Positions 52,380-61,339 of a DNA stretch of 64,000 bases are shown here, in pieces. The position numbers were made by a program, and so were the translations under genes. The stretch is from positions 62,001-126,000 of the forward strand of contig NZ_JAIQDB010000004.1 of NCBI RefSeq assembly GCF_020037475.1. Reading direction: 5' to 3'. Origin of the DNA: Sutcliffiella deserti (GTDB lineage: Bacteria > Bacillota > Bacilli > Bacillales > Bacillaceae_I). Position 1 is the stretch's first letter, and every line of letters begins with the position of its first letter. The notes under the pieces were generated by a model. It was not told the origin of the DNA. It did not search any database and was given only the letters and a program-made list of their open reading frames with translations.

Positions 52380-53009
52380 TTAAATTTCATTCCATTCTTT
52401 CATAAATTGTTCAACAAAATTCTCCATATATTTATGACGCTCTTCTGCAATTTCTTTTGCTGCTTTTGTATGTAAAGTTTCTTTTAACAAGAAAAGTTTT
52501 TCGTGGAAATGATTGATTGCTGTTGATTTCTCTTTGCGGTATTGTTCATAACTCATGGAATCACGCACAGGAATATCAGGATCGTACATTGCTTGGCTTT
52601 TGGCACCTGAATACATAAATGTACGTGCAATGCCGACTGCACCAATAGCATCGAGTCTATCTGCATCCTGAACAATGCGACTTTCCATACATTGTAGATC
52701 GAGACCATTTCCACCCTTGTATCCTATATTCTCAATAATATGGATCATGTCCTCTATATATTTTTCCTGCATCCCAAGGTTTCGTAATAAGCTAACCACT
52801 TCTTGATGTGCCTCATCTTTATCTAATATCAGTTTGTCATCGATAACATCATGAAGGAGAGCGATTAATTCTACCTTCAAAGAATCTACATCTTCCTGCT
52901 TGGCTATATGTAAAGCGAGCTTTCTAACTCTAAAAATATGATGCCAATCATGACCGGTTGTGTCATCTTGGAACTTCGAACGTACAAACGCTTCCACTGT
53001 TTCTATCAC
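52380..53009 (-). CDS. ypgQ: HD domain phosphohydrolase (YpgQ)
   Basis: 209 residues. The HD motif set is HDWHHIFRVRKLAL near 19, LLHDVIDDK near 52 and QDADRLDAIGAVGIAR near 114. This subgroup hydrolyses nucleotides; B. subtilis YpgQ has been described as a manganese-dependent pyrophosphohydrolase of dNTPs. It uses a GTG start at 53009 behind GGGG. It is coupled to the ABC-F gene downstream. Confidence 0.9.
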   Translation of the reverse strand: MIETVEAFVRSKFQDDTTGHDWHHIFRVRKLALHIAKQEDVDSLKVELIALLHDVIDDKLILDKDEAHQEVVSLLRNLGMQEKYIEDMIHIIENIGYKGGNGLDLQCMESRIVQDADRLDAIGAVGIARTFMYSGAKSQAMYDPDIPVRDSMSYEQYRKEKSTAINHFHEKLFLLKETLHTKAAKEIAEERHKYMENFVEQFMKEWNEI

Positions 53010-53229
53010 TAATTTGGTCCCCTTTTTAATCTGTAACTTTTTTATCTGCTTCTATTTTAACATGTCTTCCTTAATTTCTATAATAAAGAGGGTCGGATCT
53101 CTCTCTCACCTTCTTCAAATGGGGACATATACATGTTAAGAGAGCAGGGCTTTTAGCTATAAAAAAAGCTAACTGCAATTGAGGATCTTTTTATCTCATT
53201 TGCAATCAGCCGTATAGGAGGTTAGTTAG

Positions 53230-53472
53230 ATGCTGTACCGAAATCATTCGAAAATTGGCACTGCATGGATAGGTACTCATGTTATTGTTATTCGTTGCAA
53301 CTTTCTGACAGATGAACTTCTCTCCATTTATAAAAGTGATCATGCACCCATAGAGCCAGTAAGTCCTTCATGCACAGAAACACTTTCTCGCCTAATGAGT
53401 ATTGGCTATCAATTGAATGGTGCTTTTCCTTTAAATACCTCTGATATCCAATACGTATTAATTTATAAGTAA
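53230..53472 (+). CDS. Small hypothetical protein
   Basis: 80 residues, ATG 53230 with AGGAGG nine bases upstream. It begins MLYRNHSKIGTAWIGTHVIV and has a mixed, protein-like composition with two cysteines and no membrane helix. It is convergent with the second DegV gene, with two bases between the stops. The leader contains AGCTAACTGCAATTG and TTGCAATCAGC-type blocks that could form a weak hairpin. I do not recognise the family; the ribosome site and composition support a gene. Confidence 0.6.
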   Translation: MLYRNHSKIGTAWIGTHVIVIRCNFLTDELLSIYKSDHAPIEPVSPSCTETLSRLMSIGYQLNGAFPLNTSDIQYVLIYK

Positions 53473-53474
53473 AC

Positions 53475-54317
53475 TTACTCGTTATACCAAGAGATACCAA
53501 GCGTGTCTACCCCTGCATGAACAGCTACGGAAGTTGCAAGTGGATAAGAATTTATCGGAATGTGAGGATATTTTCTCCTAAGATCCTCTACCAATTCATT
53601 TGCTTGCTCTACATTTGTCCCACATAGTACAAATAATTCTTTAATAGTAGAGTTTGCATTAGCTTCTTCTAAATACCCTAATATCTTTGACAACGCTTTC
53701 TTTTCTGTACGTACCTTTTCAAAGACAGAAAGTTTTCCATCCTCTATTCTAATAATAGGTTTAATTTGCAAAATACTACCTAAAAGTTTTTGTACTCCAG
53801 ACATCCTCCCACTTCTATGAAGCTGTTCTAGGCTTCCTATTAGAACATAGATGTCACATTTATCAGATAGGTCATTTAACAAATCGAGTGTTTCTTCTAA
53901 TGTGCTTCCGGACTCATAATGTTCGATCCCTCTTTTCACCATTGCTGAAATAGGGAAAGAAATAACCTTCGAATCTACTGTATGAACAGGAATCTCCACA
54001 AGGTCCTTTGCTTGCATACTAGAAGAAACTGTACCGCTCAGGTGACTCGAAAGATGAACGGAGATAATTCTGTCATAAGACTCAGCAAGTTTATTGTAGA
54101 GCTCCACAAAGGCGCCAACTGAGGGCTGGGATGTTTTAGGTGGTATCGGGCTTGATATTAGCTTTGTGTAAAAGTCCTCCAGTGATAAGGTTACCCCATC
54201 CAAATACTCCTCTCCATCAAAATATACGTTCATCGGTATGCTGTAAACGTCAGGGTGATTAGTCAACATCACGTCCAAAAAAGCCGTACTATCAGTAACC
54301 CATGCAATCTTCTCCAT
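53475..54317 (-). CDS. DegV family fatty-acid-binding protein, second copy
   Basis: 280 residues, the same length as the copy at 39.8 kb. Family blocks: WVTDSTAFLD at the N-terminus, PPKTSQPSVGAFVELYN near 59, VHLSSHLSGTVSSSM near 90 and SVAVHAGVDTLGISW at the end. The fold binds one fatty acid for FakA. Two DegV proteins may differ in chain preference. GGGGGAA precedes ATG 54317. It lies 42 bp after the amidohydrolase gene on the same strand. Confidence 0.9.
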   Translation of the reverse strand: MEKIAWVTDSTAFLDVMLTNHPDVYSIPMNVYFDGEEYLDGVTLSLEDFYTKLISSPIPPKTSQPSVGAFVELYNKLAESYDRIISVHLSSHLSGTVSSSMQAKDLVEIPVHTVDSKVISFPISAMVKRGIEHYESGSTLEETLDLLNDLSDKCDIYVLIGSLEQLHRSGRMSGVQKLLGSILQIKPIIRIEDGKLSVFEKVRTEKKALSKILGYLEEANANSTIKELFVLCGTNVEQANELVEDLRRKYPHIPINSYPLATSVAVHAGVDTLGISWYNE

Positions 54318-54359
54318 CGTTATTCCCCCAATTTCATTTCATGTATTAATTATTCTATT

Positions 54360-55220
54360 TTAGTCATCTTCTAAAATTCCTTTTAACTTCGGAAAAACCT
54401 TTATAGCGGTGTCATAAAAGACAGCCTGATGAAAAGTCTCTGGAATAATTTCTTTAATGAAATTACTATATGCTTTCACACCTACAAGCGGCCAGTCCGT
54501 TCCAAACATCAATTTTTCATAATGATCACAGTAATCTAAAGCATGTAAAAGATGGTTCAAAAATCGCGAACGTTTATGGCGGTCTATTTCTTCCTCCGTA
54601 CCTACAATGAGTCCTGAGAGATCCGCAAACATATTTCGATTTTTATACACTACTTCAGCCCCATCTAACACCCATGGATCACCAAAATGGGCCATCACAA
54701 AGGTCACTTCTCTATGCGCAACTGCCACTTCGTCAAGTGTTAAAGGGTGCGAGTATTTTAATAATCCTCTTTCTGAATATGTATCTCCTGTGTGAAATAC
54801 AACAGGAACATTATACTTTGTTGCAAGCTGATAGACAGGCTTATACACCTCATCGTACGCATAAAATGGATAATAGCCTAAATATATTTTCATCCCCGCT
54901 ACATTTGGTTTTTGTATGTCCTCTTCCAACATCCTTATATTCTCTTCATTCATCTTAAAAGGGTTTATTCCCACACAATATATTAAATTTCTGGGAATAG
55001 CCTCTGATAAATCAAGGCCCATGGGAGTTTCACTCTGATAATCCGGAAAACCATTGTGTATTGTTTCGGTAACTCCCATTGCTACCCCGCCTACCACATG
55101 ATTCTCTTTCCATTCTTTTAGGAGCCCCTCATAGGTATAGGATAGGTGGGATAGTCGAGTTGCTGTATCCTGAAAACTTCCTATTCTTGAAAAGTGAACA
55201 TGTGCGTCTATTATTTTCAC
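54360..55220 (-). CDS. Amidohydrolase family protein (COG2159 type)
   Basis: 286 residues of the metal-dependent TIM-barrel hydrolases. IIDAHVHFSR at the N-terminus (H-x-H), VVFHTGDTYS near 143, VTFVMAHFGDPW near 178 and MFGTDWPLVG near 240 are the metal and catalytic blocks of the decarboxylase/amidohydrolase 2 branch. It uses a GTG start (55220) behind AAGGAG. The substrate is unknown. It is transcribed toward the second DegV gene. Confidence 0.88.
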   Translation of the reverse strand: MKIIDAHVHFSRIGSFQDTATRLSHLSYTYEGLLKEWKENHVVGGVAMGVTETIHNGFPDYQSETPMGLDLSEAIPRNLIYCVGINPFKMNEENIRMLEEDIQKPNVAGMKIYLGYYPFYAYDEVYKPVYQLATKYNVPVVFHTGDTYSERGLLKYSHPLTLDEVAVAHREVTFVMAHFGDPWVLDGAEVVYKNRNMFADLSGLIVGTEEEIDRHKRSRFLNHLLHALDYCDHYEKLMFGTDWPLVGVKAYSNFIKEIIPETFHQAVFYDTAIKVFPKLKGILEDD

Positions 55221-55269
55221 CGTTTCACTCCTTTCTTACAATAGTAGTATTACTATTTATTCGATAACA

Positions 55270-55314
55270 ATAAAGAAAATCCTTTCTTAAAAAACAAAAA
55301 AGGATTTTTCTTTA
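55270..55314 (-). terminator. Terminator of glutathione peroxidase gene
   Basis: AAAGAAAAATCCTTTT pairs with AAAGGATTTTCTTT, followed by ATTGTT on the minus strand. AT-rich but long. Confidence 0.55.
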
Positions 55315-55371
55315 TGCTACGTATTAATAGAGTTTAAAAGCAAATCAATTGTAAACATTAAGCGAAATTTA

Positions 55372-55848
55372 TTATAGTAAGTTTTCAATATCACTTTTCA
55401 TTTTTAAAGGTGATGTTGCAGATGCCACTCGTTCTACCACTTCTCCATTACGATCTACTAAGAATTTCGTAAAATTCCACTTTACCGCTTTGGAACCTAA
55501 CAAGCCTTTGGCATTCTCTTTTAGATATTCAAAAAGTGGATGCGTATCCTCCCCATTCACGTCAACTTTTGCAAACATCGGAAAGGAAACACCATAATTC
55601 AACTGACAAAAATCATTAATGTCTTCTTCGTTTCCTGGCTCCTGATTACCAAACTGATTACAAGGAAAACCCAAAACAACAAATTTTTGATTTTGGTATT
55701 CTTTATAGAGTTTTTCCAGTTCCTCAAATTGAGGAGTAAACCCACATTTGCTTGCAGTATTCACTACAAGAATTACATGATCGCGATACTCACTAAGTGG
55801 TATCTCCTTACCCATTATATTTTTTGCAGAATAATCGTAAATTCCCAA
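55372..55848 (-). CDS. bsaA: Glutathione peroxidase-like thiol peroxidase
   Basis: 158 residues from a TTG at 55848 (AGGTG upstream); a GTG at 55857 would add three. The active cysteine is in NTASKCGFTPQFEELE near 36; GFPCNQFGNQEPG near 67 and WNFTKFLVDRNG near 135 complete the Gpx triad (Cys, Gln, Trp). In Bacillus it uses thioredoxin or bacillithiol rather than glutathione. It lies in the same neighbourhood as bsaA in B. subtilis. Confidence 0.9.
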   Translation of the reverse strand: MGIYDYSAKNIMGKEIPLSEYRDHVILVVNTASKCGFTPQFEELEKLYKEYQNQKFVVLGFPCNQFGNQEPGNEEDINDFCQLNYGVSFPMFAKVDVNGEDTHPLFEYLKENAKGLLGSKAVKWNFTKFLVDRNGEVVERVASATSPLKMKSDIENLL

Positions 55849-55974
55849 ACCTCTCACCTCTTTTTTCTTCTATTATGAAGGGGTTTAGCCTTCTTTGTCT
55901 ATTTTAGATATGCTTTTTTTGCGCTTTTTGCATCGTGCCATGCATTTTGAAAAGAGCTAAACAAAAAGAGCCTT

Positions 55975-57666
55975 TTAAAATAACCCAACAGCCTTTCCTT
56001 CTTCATCCACATCCATTCCTAATGCTGCAGGCTGTTTAGGAAGACCTGGCATTGTCATGATGTTGCCGGTAAGAGCAACGATAAAACCTGCACCGACTGA
56101 AGGCTTCAACTCTCTGATGGTTATAATAAAATCTTCTGGCCTTCCAAGCTTGGTCGCATCGTCCGATAGCGAGTATTGAGTTTTTGCCATACAAATTGGA
56201 AGTTTGCTCCAACCTTCGCCAACAATTTGCTGTAGCTGCTTTTTAGCTGCGGGCAAAAGATCAATCCCCTTTGCTCCATAAACTTCTTTTGCAATTACTT
56301 CTAATTTATTTTCAAGAGAATCCTCCATTTGATAGAGCGGGGTGAAAACAGTCTTCTTATTTTCAATTTGCGAGAGAACTTGTTTAGCTAGGTCAAGTCC
56401 ACCCTCTCCACCTTTTTCCCAGACTTGTGTCAATGACATAGAGATTTCATTTTGTTTGCACCACTCTTTAACAAACTGAACTTCCGTTTCTGTGTCAGTT
56501 ACAAATTCATTTAAAGCCACAACAAAAGGCAATCCGAACTTGTCGATCGTTTCTACATGTTTTTTCAAGTTGGCAATACCCTTGGTCAGTGCCTCTACGT
56601 TTTCATCTTTTAACCTATCTTTTGGTACACCTCCGTGCATTTTCAATGCTCTTATTGTAGCAACAATAACGACTGCTTCTGGACTGAAGCCTAATGCTGG
56701 GGTTTTGATATGGAGGAATTTTTCCGCTCCTAGATCCGCACCAAATCCTGCTTCGGTAACCACATAGTCTCCAAGCTTTGCAGCCATCTGTGTTGCAATG
56801 ACGCTATTACAACCGTGTGCAATATTCGCAAAAGGTCCACCATGTATGATGGCTGGTGTATGTTCCAATGTTTGAACCAAGTTTGGTTGACATGCATCTT
56901 TTAAAAGTAAAGTAAGTGCGCCTTCCACTTTAAGTTCTTTTACCGTTATTGGTTTTTTCTGTACATCATAAGCAACAACTATTCTGGCTAAACGTTGCTT
57001 TAAATCTTTAAGATCCTTGGCTAAGCAAAAAACTGCCATTATTTCAGAAGCAACAGTAATATCAAAGCCATCTTCTCTAGGTACTCCTTGAAAGGGACCA
57101 CCTAAACCGACAACCACCTTCCGTAGTGCTCGATCATTTAAATCCATTACCCTTTTCCAACTGATTCTTCTTGTGTCAATTTGAAGGGCATTTCCTTGGT
57201 GAATATGATTGTCAATCATTGCTGCCAATGCATTGTTAGCTGTTGTAATCGCGTGGATATCCCCTGTGAAATGCAGATTAATATCTTCCATTGGGAGAAC
57301 CTGTGAATAGCCACCACCAGTGGCACCGCCCTTCATGCCCATAGTTGGACCTAATGATGGTTCTCTCATTGCAATAACCGATTTTTTTCCTAGCTTCTTT
57401 AGTGCCTGTCCCAGTCCTACCGTAACTGTAGATTTCCCTTCACCCGCTGGTGTTGGATTAATAGCTGTTACAAGGATGACTTTGCCATTTTCTTTATTAT
57501 GTAGCCTTTCTAACATATTCAAAGATAATTTAGCTTTGTATCGACCGTATAATTCCAACTCTTCTTCTTGTATATCTAAATCATCTGCTATTTCATGGAT
57601 CTTTTTCATCGTTGCTTGTTGTGCAATCTCTATATCAGACGGCACAACCTTTTTAGTGTTCTTCAT
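55975..57666 (-). CDS. fhs: Formate-tetrahydrofolate ligase
   Basis: 563 residues. Near 65, [18 protein letters not shown] is the phosphate-binding loop; [20 protein letters not shown] near 112 and [15 protein letters not shown] near 310 are family blocks. It makes 10-formyl-THF from formate, ATP and THF. ATG 57666 has AGGAGG seven bases upstream; the frame to 57690 does not. It is monocistronic. Confidence 0.95.
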   Translation of the reverse strand: MKNTKKVVPSDIEIAQQATMKKIHEIADDLDIQEEELELYGRYKAKLSLNMLERLHNKENGKVILVTAINPTPAGEGKSTVTVGLGQALKKLGKKSVIAMREPSLGPTMGMKGGATGGGYSQVLPMEDINLHFTGDIHAITTANNALAAMIDNHIHQGNALQIDTRRISWKRVMDLNDRALRKVVVGLGGPFQGVPREDGFDITVASEIMAVFCLAKDLKDLKQRLARIVVAYDVQKKPITVKELKVEGALTLLLKDACQPNLVQTLEHTPAIIHGGPFANIAHGCNSVIATQMAAKLGDYVVTEAGFGADLGAEKFLHIKTPALGFSPEAVVIVATIRALKMHGGVPKDRLKDENVEALTKGIANLKKHVETIDKFGLPFVVALNEFVTDTETEVQFVKEWCKQNEISMSLTQVWEKGGEGGLDLAKQVLSQIENKKTVFTPLYQMEDSLENKLEVIAKEVYGAKGIDLLPAAKKQLQQIVGEGWSKLPICMAKTQYSLSDDATKLGRPEDFIITIRELKPSVGAGFIVALTGNIMTMPGLPKQPAALGMDVDEEGKAVGLF

Positions 57667-57815
57667 CTCTTTACCTCCTGCAAATATCAATACTTTCTTA
57701 TAATGGTTATTGTACCACTTTTATCCTTGCCTATTAGTACTGAGAGTTTATTATGTAGGTGAAGAAGAAATGTGGGTATTACATTGGTCTTTAACCATTC
57801 ATCTAAGCCATTACA

Positions 57816-57846
57816 TATAAAAAGACACCTAATGGTGCCTTTTTAC
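57816..57846 (-). terminator. Terminator of AIM24 gene
   Basis: AAAAGGCACC pairs with GGTGTCTTTT (one mismatch), then TATATG on the minus strand; T-rich on the plus side as well. Confidence 0.6.
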
Positions 57847-57872
57847 TGTATTGTAGTTTATGAAAGGGCTAG

Positions 57873-57897
57873 GTTAAACGCCGCTGTTAATTTCCGC
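57873..57897 (+). repeat. Solo end of interspersed repeat family
   Basis: GTTAAACGCCGCTGTTAATT matches the left end of R1-R4; the rest is replaced by the end of the AIM24 gene. Confidence 0.6.
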
Positions 57898-57898
57898 T

Positions 57899-58597
57899 TT
57901 ACCCTTGATTTCCTTCAGCGAAAACTACTTCCTCAAATGGCTGTACGACAACAAAGCCGCTTCCGGAGAATTTCATTTGAACGGATTCTCCACTTCCTCG
58001 TCCAAAGAAGGTTTTCAACTGGATGTCTGTAACAAATTCTGGCTCCAGATTTCCGGACCACGCAACGGTAGCATTAGGATCAGTGAAGATTGGTTTACCC
58101 GGGTGCACCATTAATGTAAGTGGTTCATAATGGGAAGTGAAAGCAACTAAGCCTTCTCCTTCCAGCCTTACATTAAATAATCCGCCTGCCATCATTCCTG
58201 CTATTCTTCTCATCAACTTTATGTCCCAATCTAGTCCTTTTTGAAATGCCAGCAAGTCATTACCGTTAATAAAGATACTTTCCCCTTCAAGGTCTAATAC
58301 TGTAATTTTCTTTCCTTGGTCGGCAACATACAGTTTTCCTGTTCCTGTAGCTTTCATTAACTGTGATCCTTCGCCCGTGAATGCTTTTTTTACAAGTCTC
58401 CCTAAGCCATGCTCCAGAATACCTTCACGTTCAAATTTTATTTTTCCATCATAGGAAATCATCGAACCCATTTTCGTCCATACTTCGCCGTCTAAGTTAA
58501 TCTCTAAGATTCTTTCTGTTTCCAATTCAAATAAACCTTGTCCTTTATCCTCTTGTCTGCTTTTTTGAACAAACTGTTCAATGGAGTACTTTGACAT
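57899..58597 (-). CDS. AIM24 family protein
   Basis: 232 residues of the AIM24 double-psi/TRAP-like beta barrel family. Repeated G-E-G/S and G-x-L motifs (TKMGSMISYDGKIKF near 40, MAGGLFNVRLEGEGLVAFTS near 131, HPGKPIFTDPNATVAWSGNL near 163) are characteristic. No enzymatic residues are known. ATG 58597 follows AGGGGGAAT. It is 11 bp downstream of the methyltransferase gene. Confidence 0.85.
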   Translation of the reverse strand: MSKYSIEQFVQKSRQEDKGQGLFELETERILEINLDGEVWTKMGSMISYDGKIKFEREGILEHGLGRLVKKAFTGEGSQLMKATGTGKLYVADQGKKITVLDLEGESIFINGNDLLAFQKGLDWDIKLMRRIAGMMAGGLFNVRLEGEGLVAFTSHYEPLTLMVHPGKPIFTDPNATVAWSGNLEPEFVTDIQLKTFFGRGSGESVQMKFSGSGFVVVQPFEEVVFAEGNQG

Positions 58598-58608
58598 AAC
58601 TATTCCCC

Positions 58609-59289
58609 CTATTTTTTTTGTAGCATAAATAACCACATAAATGTCAGCGCTTGCTTTAGATGACGTGGCAACGCTGAGTCATCAATCTTTTTTGCTTCCT
58701 CTTTATATACGGGCATCCCATCCAAAAGTTCCCACCCGTTTTCCTGAGCTAACTGCTCAAACTCCCACGGCATCATGGTATTACATATCGCTTTTTGATC
58801 ATAAAGCCTTGGAAAGCTATTAGCACGTGGTCCAGCTGTCGGACCTAACAAACCGAGAAAAAGAATTCCCTTTTCTTTAGTAATACGGCGAAACTCATCA
58901 AGCACATCGAGAGGGTGCTCCACCCATTCTATAGAGTTTATTGCCATGATAGCATCCACATTCTCATTTTCAATAGGCAATTTTGTTAAGTCCCCCTGTT
59001 TAAAGATGATATTAGGGTGATCTCTTTTTTCGATCGCCCTATTTATCATCTTTTCAGCAATGTCAATACCTGTGACCTTGTAATTATTCTCTGCCAGTAA
59101 GTAGGATCCAAATCCATCTCCGCACCCTGCATCTAGAATAGATGAACCTGCTTGGAGTCTATCTTTTATAAAAGGAATAATGGTACTCCGGCTCCCTTTC
59201 AGCCACATATTTTCACTATTTTGATGCCAGTAATCGGCCCTTTCATTCCATTGCTTTTCTGTTTCCTTGTTCCAATTAAAAGTTTTCAA
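58609..59289 (-). CDS. Class I SAM-dependent methyltransferase
   Basis: 226 residues. Motif I is ILDAGCGDGFGSYLL near 52, then VTGIDIAEKMI, FKQGDLTKLPIEN near 97 and DAIMAINSIEWVEHP near 113. It is a Methyltransf_11-type small-molecule enzyme resembling UbiE/BioC relatives; the substrate is unknown. Translated in the same direction as, and close to, the AIM24 gene. Confidence 0.9.
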   Translation of the reverse strand: MKTFNWNKETEKQWNERADYWHQNSENMWLKGSRSTIIPFIKDRLQAGSSILDAGCGDGFGSYLLAENNYKVTGIDIAEKMINRAIEKRDHPNIIFKQGDLTKLPIENENVDAIMAINSIEWVEHPLDVLDEFRRITKEKGILFLGLLGPTAGPRANSFPRLYDQKAICNTMMPWEFEQLAQENGWELLDGMPVYKEEAKKIDDSALPRHLKQALTFMWLFMLQKK

Positions 59290-59416
59290 ATTTTTAACCT
59301 ACCTTTCTCAATTTAGTTTACTTCTCTATGTTTCTGTGATATTCCTCTACTCCTGCTAAAGAATATTTATGCTTTTTTTGAAAATAATAATCTTGAGTAG
59401 AAGAAGGAGGTGTGCG

Positions 59417-59647
59417 ATGTTGAGCGAAACCTTTGTAGCAGTTCAAAAAAACGGCGATGGGGATATTGTGAAGTTTAAAACATCGTCAGGTCAAGTCCTT
59501 TCCTATGAAGAGGCAATTCAATATGTTAATCAAGGAGCAGTCCTCGGGGCTAACGTTTTTAAGGGAAAAGACGGAGAAATGTATATTCGCGGCAATGCAG
59601 ACGGTGACCCTACCAACAATTTAGATCAGTTACCTACTTTTTCTTAA
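59417..59647 (+). CDS. DUF3892 family small protein
   Basis: 76 residues, ATG 59417 with AAGGAGG six bases upstream (the longer frame to 59369 has none). It reads MLSETFVAVQKNGDGDIVKF, then a YEEAIQYVNQGAVLGANVF segment and ends with a loop IRGNADGDPTNNLDQLP. The pattern fits DUF3892, small Firmicute proteins of unknown function. It is followed by another small gene 13 bp later. Confidence 0.8.
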   Translation: MLSETFVAVQKNGDGDIVKFKTSSGQVLSYEEAIQYVNQGAVLGANVFKGKDGEMYIRGNADGDPTNNLDQLPTFS

Positions 59648-59660
59648 GGAGCGGTTTATA

Positions 59661-59804
59661 ATGACAAAGAAAAATAATCATGGCGGCAGCAAGAATCAAA
59701 ATAGTCCAACTGGCGGCAGCATCACGCACAGTGAGAAAATCCCAGGCGATAATAGTAAAGGAAATAAGCGCAATAAAGATCAGTCAGATAAGACCGAGCT
59801 TTAA
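59661..59804 (+). CDS. Small hydrophilic spore-type peptide
   Basis: 47 residues from ATG 59661 (AAGGAG upstream), rich in Asn, Lys, Ser and Gly (MTKKNNHGGSKNQNSPTGGS), with no hydrophobic segment. Composition and size suit a small acid-soluble or spore-core protein, but I recognise no family. It is in one transcript with the DUF3892 gene, closed by a perfect terminator. Confidence 0.65.
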   Translation: MTKKNNHGGSKNQNSPTGGSITHSEKIPGDNSKGNKRNKDQSDKTEL

Positions 59805-59824
59805 CTTAATTACAATGAATAAGT

Positions 59825-59856
59825 AAGCATGCGGCTTGATTGCCGCATGCTTTTTT
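59825..59856 (+). terminator. Terminator of DUF3892 operon
   Basis: AAGCATGCGGC pairs perfectly with GCCGCATGCTT, then TTTT. Confidence 0.92.
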
Positions 59857-59957
59857 AATGTTAGTTTAGTGTCACGTCCCAAGTCAAATAAACACCCCTC
59901 CCCCTTATTTTGATTTATAATATATATTAACTTGGAAATTAAAGAGGTGACGCCCAT

Positions 59958-60569
59958 ATGTACATACCAAGACAATTCAAAAACGACAACCAAAAGGAAA
60001 TAATTGAGTTTATCGAACAGCACAGCTTTGGGATTTTGTTTTCTGAGCATGATGGCGAACAAAAAGCAACACACCTTCCTTTTATTATAAAAGAGATAGA
60101 TAATAATGTAGTGCTTTACACACACATGGCAAAAGCGAATCCACAGTGGAAATCGCTTAAAGGTAAATCAGCCTTGGCAGTATTCACCGGGCCTCATGCA
60201 TATATTTCCGCTTCCTGGTATGAGGAACCGAATAGCGTTTCTACCTGGAACTATGTAAGTGCCCATGTATATGGAAAAATAGAAATTATAACAGACCCCC
60301 ACCCATTAAAAGAAATCTTGAAGCTTGCTACTGATTTTTATGAAAGGGATTTTTCCTACCCTTGGAAAGTGGAAGACAACCTCGAAACAGTAGAAAGTAT
60401 GTTAAACGGGATTGTTGGAATTAAACTCGAAGTAGAAAAACTAGAAGGAAAATGGAAGCTGAATCAGCACCACACAACCGAAAAAAAGAATAAGGTTATC
60501 AAGCAGTTGAAAAACCAAACTTCCTACAACTCACAGGATATTGCTAGATTGATGGAAGAACAAAAATAG
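59958..60569 (+). CDS. PaiB family FMN-binding negative regulator
   Basis: 203 residues. MYIPRQFKNDNQKEIIEFI at the start, HLPFIIKE near 39, HMAKANPQWKSL near 56 and GPHAYISASWYE near 78 are PaiB blocks; the fold is a split barrel that binds FMN. In B. subtilis PaiB affects sporulation and protease genes together with PaiA, but no paiA is adjacent here. GAGGTGACG precedes ATG 59958. It is monocistronic, with a terminator. Confidence 0.9.
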   Translation: MYIPRQFKNDNQKEIIEFIEQHSFGILFSEHDGEQKATHLPFIIKEIDNNVVLYTHMAKANPQWKSLKGKSALAVFTGPHAYISASWYEEPNSVSTWNYVSAHVYGKIEIITDPHPLKEILKLATDFYERDFSYPWKVEDNLETVESMLNGIVGIKLEVEKLEGKWKLNQHHTTEKKNKVIKQLKNQTSYNSQDIARLMEEQK

Positions 60570-60607
60570 AAATTTAGTTGGATTTGGATGAGATGACCAG
60601 GATTATG

Positions 60608-60638
60608 AAAAACCGGGCTAAAATTCTCGGTTTTTTTT
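60608..60638 (+). terminator. Terminator of PaiB gene
   Basis: AAAACCG pairs with CGGTTTT (stem extended by wobble), then TTTT. Confidence 0.8.
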
Positions 60639-60699
60639 GGCTCAGTCACTTATAAATAAAAGAGTAAATCGGTGAAAAGAGTGCGTTGTCTTGTATTAA

Positions 60700-61195
60700 G
60701 CCTATGTCTTGTACTAGTTCCTCGGTTTCTGGTACATCATTCTGCTCCGAGCTTGCTTTTCATGTACCTGTTTCTCATTTTCTGGTACATCAAGCTACAC
60801 CGACCTTACTTTTCATGTACCTGTTTCTCGGTTTCTGGTACATCCAGCTACACCCCGCGTACTTTTCATGTACCTGTTGCTCGGTTTCTGGTACATCATT
60901 CTGCTCCGAGCTTGCTTTTCATGTACCGGTTTCTCATTTTCTGGTACATCAAGCTACACCGACCTTACTTTTCATGTACCTGTTTCTCGGTTTCTGGTAC
61001 ATCAAGCTACACCAACCTTACTTTTCATGTACCTGTTTCTCGGTTTCTGGTACATCATTCTACACCAAGCTTGCTTTTCATGTACTGTTTCTCGGTTTCT
61101 AGTACATCATTCTACAACAAGCTTGATTTTCATGTACCTATTCCGCGGTTTTTGGTACATCATCTTACACCAAGCTTGCTTTTCATGTACCTGCA
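60700..61195. repeat. 53-bp tandem hairpin repeat array, about nine units
   Basis: GGTACAT marks unit starts at 60731, 60784, 60837, 60890, 60943, 60996, 61049, 61101 and 61154, a period of 53 bp (52 once). Each unit holds ATGTACC, a 15-base loop (like TGTTTCTCGGTTTCT) and GGTACAT. In the unit at 61101 both arms change together (ATGTACT/AGTACAT). The first three units and the next three share spacer types in the same order, a 159-bp duplication. Because 53 is not a multiple of three, all three plus-strand frames stay open, giving false ORFs. Confidence 0.92.
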
Positions 61196-61198
61196 AAT

Positions 61199-61215
61199 CA
61201 ACAGCGGCGTTTAAC
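61199..61215 (-). repeat. Solo end of interspersed repeat family
   Basis: The minus strand reads GTTAAACGCCGCTGTTG, exactly the family's left end, fused to the end of the 53-bp array. Confidence 0.7.
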
Positions 61216-61277
61216 AAGCCTTTAACTTAAAAAGCTATTCTAAATTTAATGCGAAAAGAGCCTAAATAAATACTAAA

Positions 61278-61318
61278 TAAAAAAATGCTCAAAGTATCAT
61301 TACCTCTGAGCATTTTTT
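61278..61318. terminator. Terminator of topB
   Basis: AAATGCTCA pairs with TGAGCATTT; T-runs on both strands. It lies 22 bases after the topB stop on the minus strand. Confidence 0.85.
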
Positions 61319-61339
61319 ATTGTGATTTAGTTTTCCTAA

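Noticed and set aside
60672-61230. Three overlapping plus-strand ORFs of 120-180 codons
   Set aside because: They are the 53-bp repeat read in three frames; period 53 leaves every frame open. No ribosome site, and the peptide is the same Cys/Tyr/Phe motif cycling.
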